Assembly: GCA_017380275.1 (NCBI GenBank)
Contig: JAFOEH010000041.1
Coordinates: 1-6,982, forward strand
Reading direction: 5' to 3'
Origin: Alistipes sp.
GTDB lineage: Bacteria; Bacteroidota; Bacteroidia; Bacteroidales; Rikenellaceae
Length of the DNA stretch: 6,982 bases
Part shown: positions 5,952 to 6,982 of the stretch, in pieces
How the letters are laid out: each line of letters starts with the position of its first letter
How positions within the stretch are numbered: the stretch's first letter is position 1
Notes under the pieces: generated by a model
Seen by the model: the letters and a program-made list of their open reading frames with translations, nothing else
Told to the model about the DNA's origin: nothing
The model's database searches: none
Translations under genes and position numbers: made by a program

Positions 5952-6982
5952 TTATGCGTTAATCATCATCGGCATCAACAACATCAGCGTCTCGGCCGAA
6001 GGCTGGTCATCGCTCACGGGCTTGAACACGCCTGCGCGAGTCGAGTCGGCCAGCTCCACCACTACCGTCGGAGTGTCGATATTCGAGAGAATCTCAACGA
6101 GGAACGTCGATTTGAAACCGATGGTCACGGGCTGACCGTCATAGCTGCACGAGATAGTCTCATTAGCCGAAACTGAGAAGTCAATATCCTGTGCCGTCAG
6201 ATTCACCTTATTGTCGGCAATATCCATACGAATCAGGTTGGTCGAGGGATTCGAGCATACGGCCACACGCTTGATACCATTCACGAACTCCACTCTATCG
6301 ATCAACACCTTATTGGGATTCGACGCGGGAATCACAGCATTGTAGTTGGGATAGTTGCCCTCAATCAGACGGCAAACGAGCTTGAAGTTCTGCAGCTGGA
6401 ACGTAACATTCTTCGCATCGAAAGTAACCTCCACGGGCTCCTCCTCCTTCGCAAGCAACGCCTTCAGCAGGTTTGCGGGCTTCTTGGGCAGAATGAACGA
6501 CGACGAGAAGTCGTTCGCGTGCTCGGCGTTGAACTTAACGAGCTTGTGCGCATCAGTCGCAACGAATGTGAGAGCCTCGGGTGAGAAGTCGAAATATACG
6601 CCATTCATCACCGGGCGCAACTCATCGTCAGCCGTAGCGAAGATTGTCTTGTTAATACCGCTCACAAGCAGATCCACATCGAGCGTAAGATTCTTGCTCT
6701 CGGCAGCCATCGACTGCACGGCGGGATAGCTCACAGCGCTTGCTCCGGGAATCGAGAGGTGTCCGCTTGCCCAAGTGATCTTAATCTCCCAGGTGGTGTC
6801 GTTCACATCAATCGAGAGCGGCATCTCGGGGAACTCCTTCAGCGAGTCGAGCATCAGCTTCGCAGGGGCGGCAATCACACCCTCCTGCTCGATGTTATCC
6901 ACCGCGATAGAGCCGATCAGAGTGGTCTCCAAATCCGACGTAGTAACCGTAAGCTGACCGTCCTTAAGTTCCATCAGAAAAT
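5952..6982 (-). CDS. dnaN: DNA polymerase III beta sliding clamp, 5' end outside window
   Basis: The beta clamp is a ring-shaped homodimer that encircles DNA and tethers polymerase III and repair enzymes. About 343 codons are visible; the frame is open to the right edge. The internal ATG at 6974 is not the true start: the codons before it read FL, giving FLMELKDGQLTVTTSDLETTL, which aligns with the LPILxNFLFELxDGxLxLTASDLET region some 30 residues into family members. The full protein should be about 370-375 residues. Recognisable blocks are SDLETTLIG (residues 13-21 from that ATG), LSIPGASAVSYPA in domain 1, FVATDAHKL in domain 2, EGNYPNYNAVIP, and the C-terminal LMLLMPMMINA, the equivalent of the usual VMPMRL tail near the clamp's peptide-binding pocket. 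The exonuclease gene follows after 10 nt. Identity is secure; start codon and promoter are off the window. Confidence 0.97.
   Translation of the reverse strand, partial: FLMELKDGQLTVTTSDLETTLIGSIAVDNIEQEGVIAAPAKLMLDSLKEFPEMPLSIDVNDTTWEIKITWASGHLSIPGASAVSYPAVQSMAAESKNLTLDVDLLVSGINKTIFATADDELRPVMNGVYFDFSPEALTFVATDAHKLVKFNAEHANDFSSSFILPKKPANLLKALLAKEEEPVEVTFDAKNVTFQLQNFKLVCRLIEGNYPNYNAVIPASNPNKVLIDRVEFVNGIKRVAVCSNPSTNLIRMDIADNKVNLTAQDIDFSVSANETISCSYDGQPVTIGFKSTFLVEILSNIDTPTVVVELADSTRAGVFKPVSDDQPSAETLMLLMPMMINA

Noticed and set aside
1..6982. tRNA, rRNA, CRISPR repeats, insertion sequence ends, phage or defence genes
   Set aside because: Nearly all of the window is accounted for by eight conserved chromosomal genes, the gaps are 2-121 nt, and no such structures were seen in them.

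Overview
This window looks like a chromosomal segment of a Bacteroidota bacterium, most likely order Bacteroidales. The reasons are the protein families (HtpG, Rex, a LysM plus periplasmic-binding-protein fusion, and a beta clamp ending in MPMMINA), A-rich start regions without clear Shine-Dalgarno motifs, and roughly balanced base composition. Placement below the order (for example Rikenellaceae/Alistipes-like) is only an impression. I see no mobile element, CRISPR array, rRNA, tRNA or prophage.

All eight genes read on the minus strand, so transcription runs from high to low coordinates: dnaN (cut at its 5' end by the right edge), a DEDDh-family 3'-5' exonuclease, a secreted protein with three LysM domains and a periplasmic-binding-protein-like domain, the redox repressor rex, an FAD synthetase of the RibF family with a shortened C-terminal domain, a YbgC/FadM-type hot-dog thioesterase, a YhhN-family membrane protein, and htpG (cut at its 3' end by the left edge).

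The gaps group the genes. dnaN and the exonuclease are 10 nt apart. A 69-nt gap then precedes the LysM gene and carries a half-matching Rex-operator-like sequence. From the LysM gene to yhhN the gaps are 2, 32, 18 and 2 nt, which looks like one five-gene operon. The largest gap (121 nt) separates yhhN from htpG. It holds a sigma-54-like -24/-12 sequence and clustered GCCA/TGGC inverted repeats, so htpG is probably transcribed separately under stress control.

No single pathway unites the segment. It mixes replication (clamp, exonuclease), envelope (LysM protein, YhhN), redox and flavin metabolism (Rex, FAD synthetase), acyl-CoA turnover and protein folding. The most notable points are the FAD synthetase lacking the flavokinase signature, the organised region upstream of htpG, and a possible Rex feedback site at the head of the operon encoding Rex. 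I found no convincing undescribed multi-gene system.
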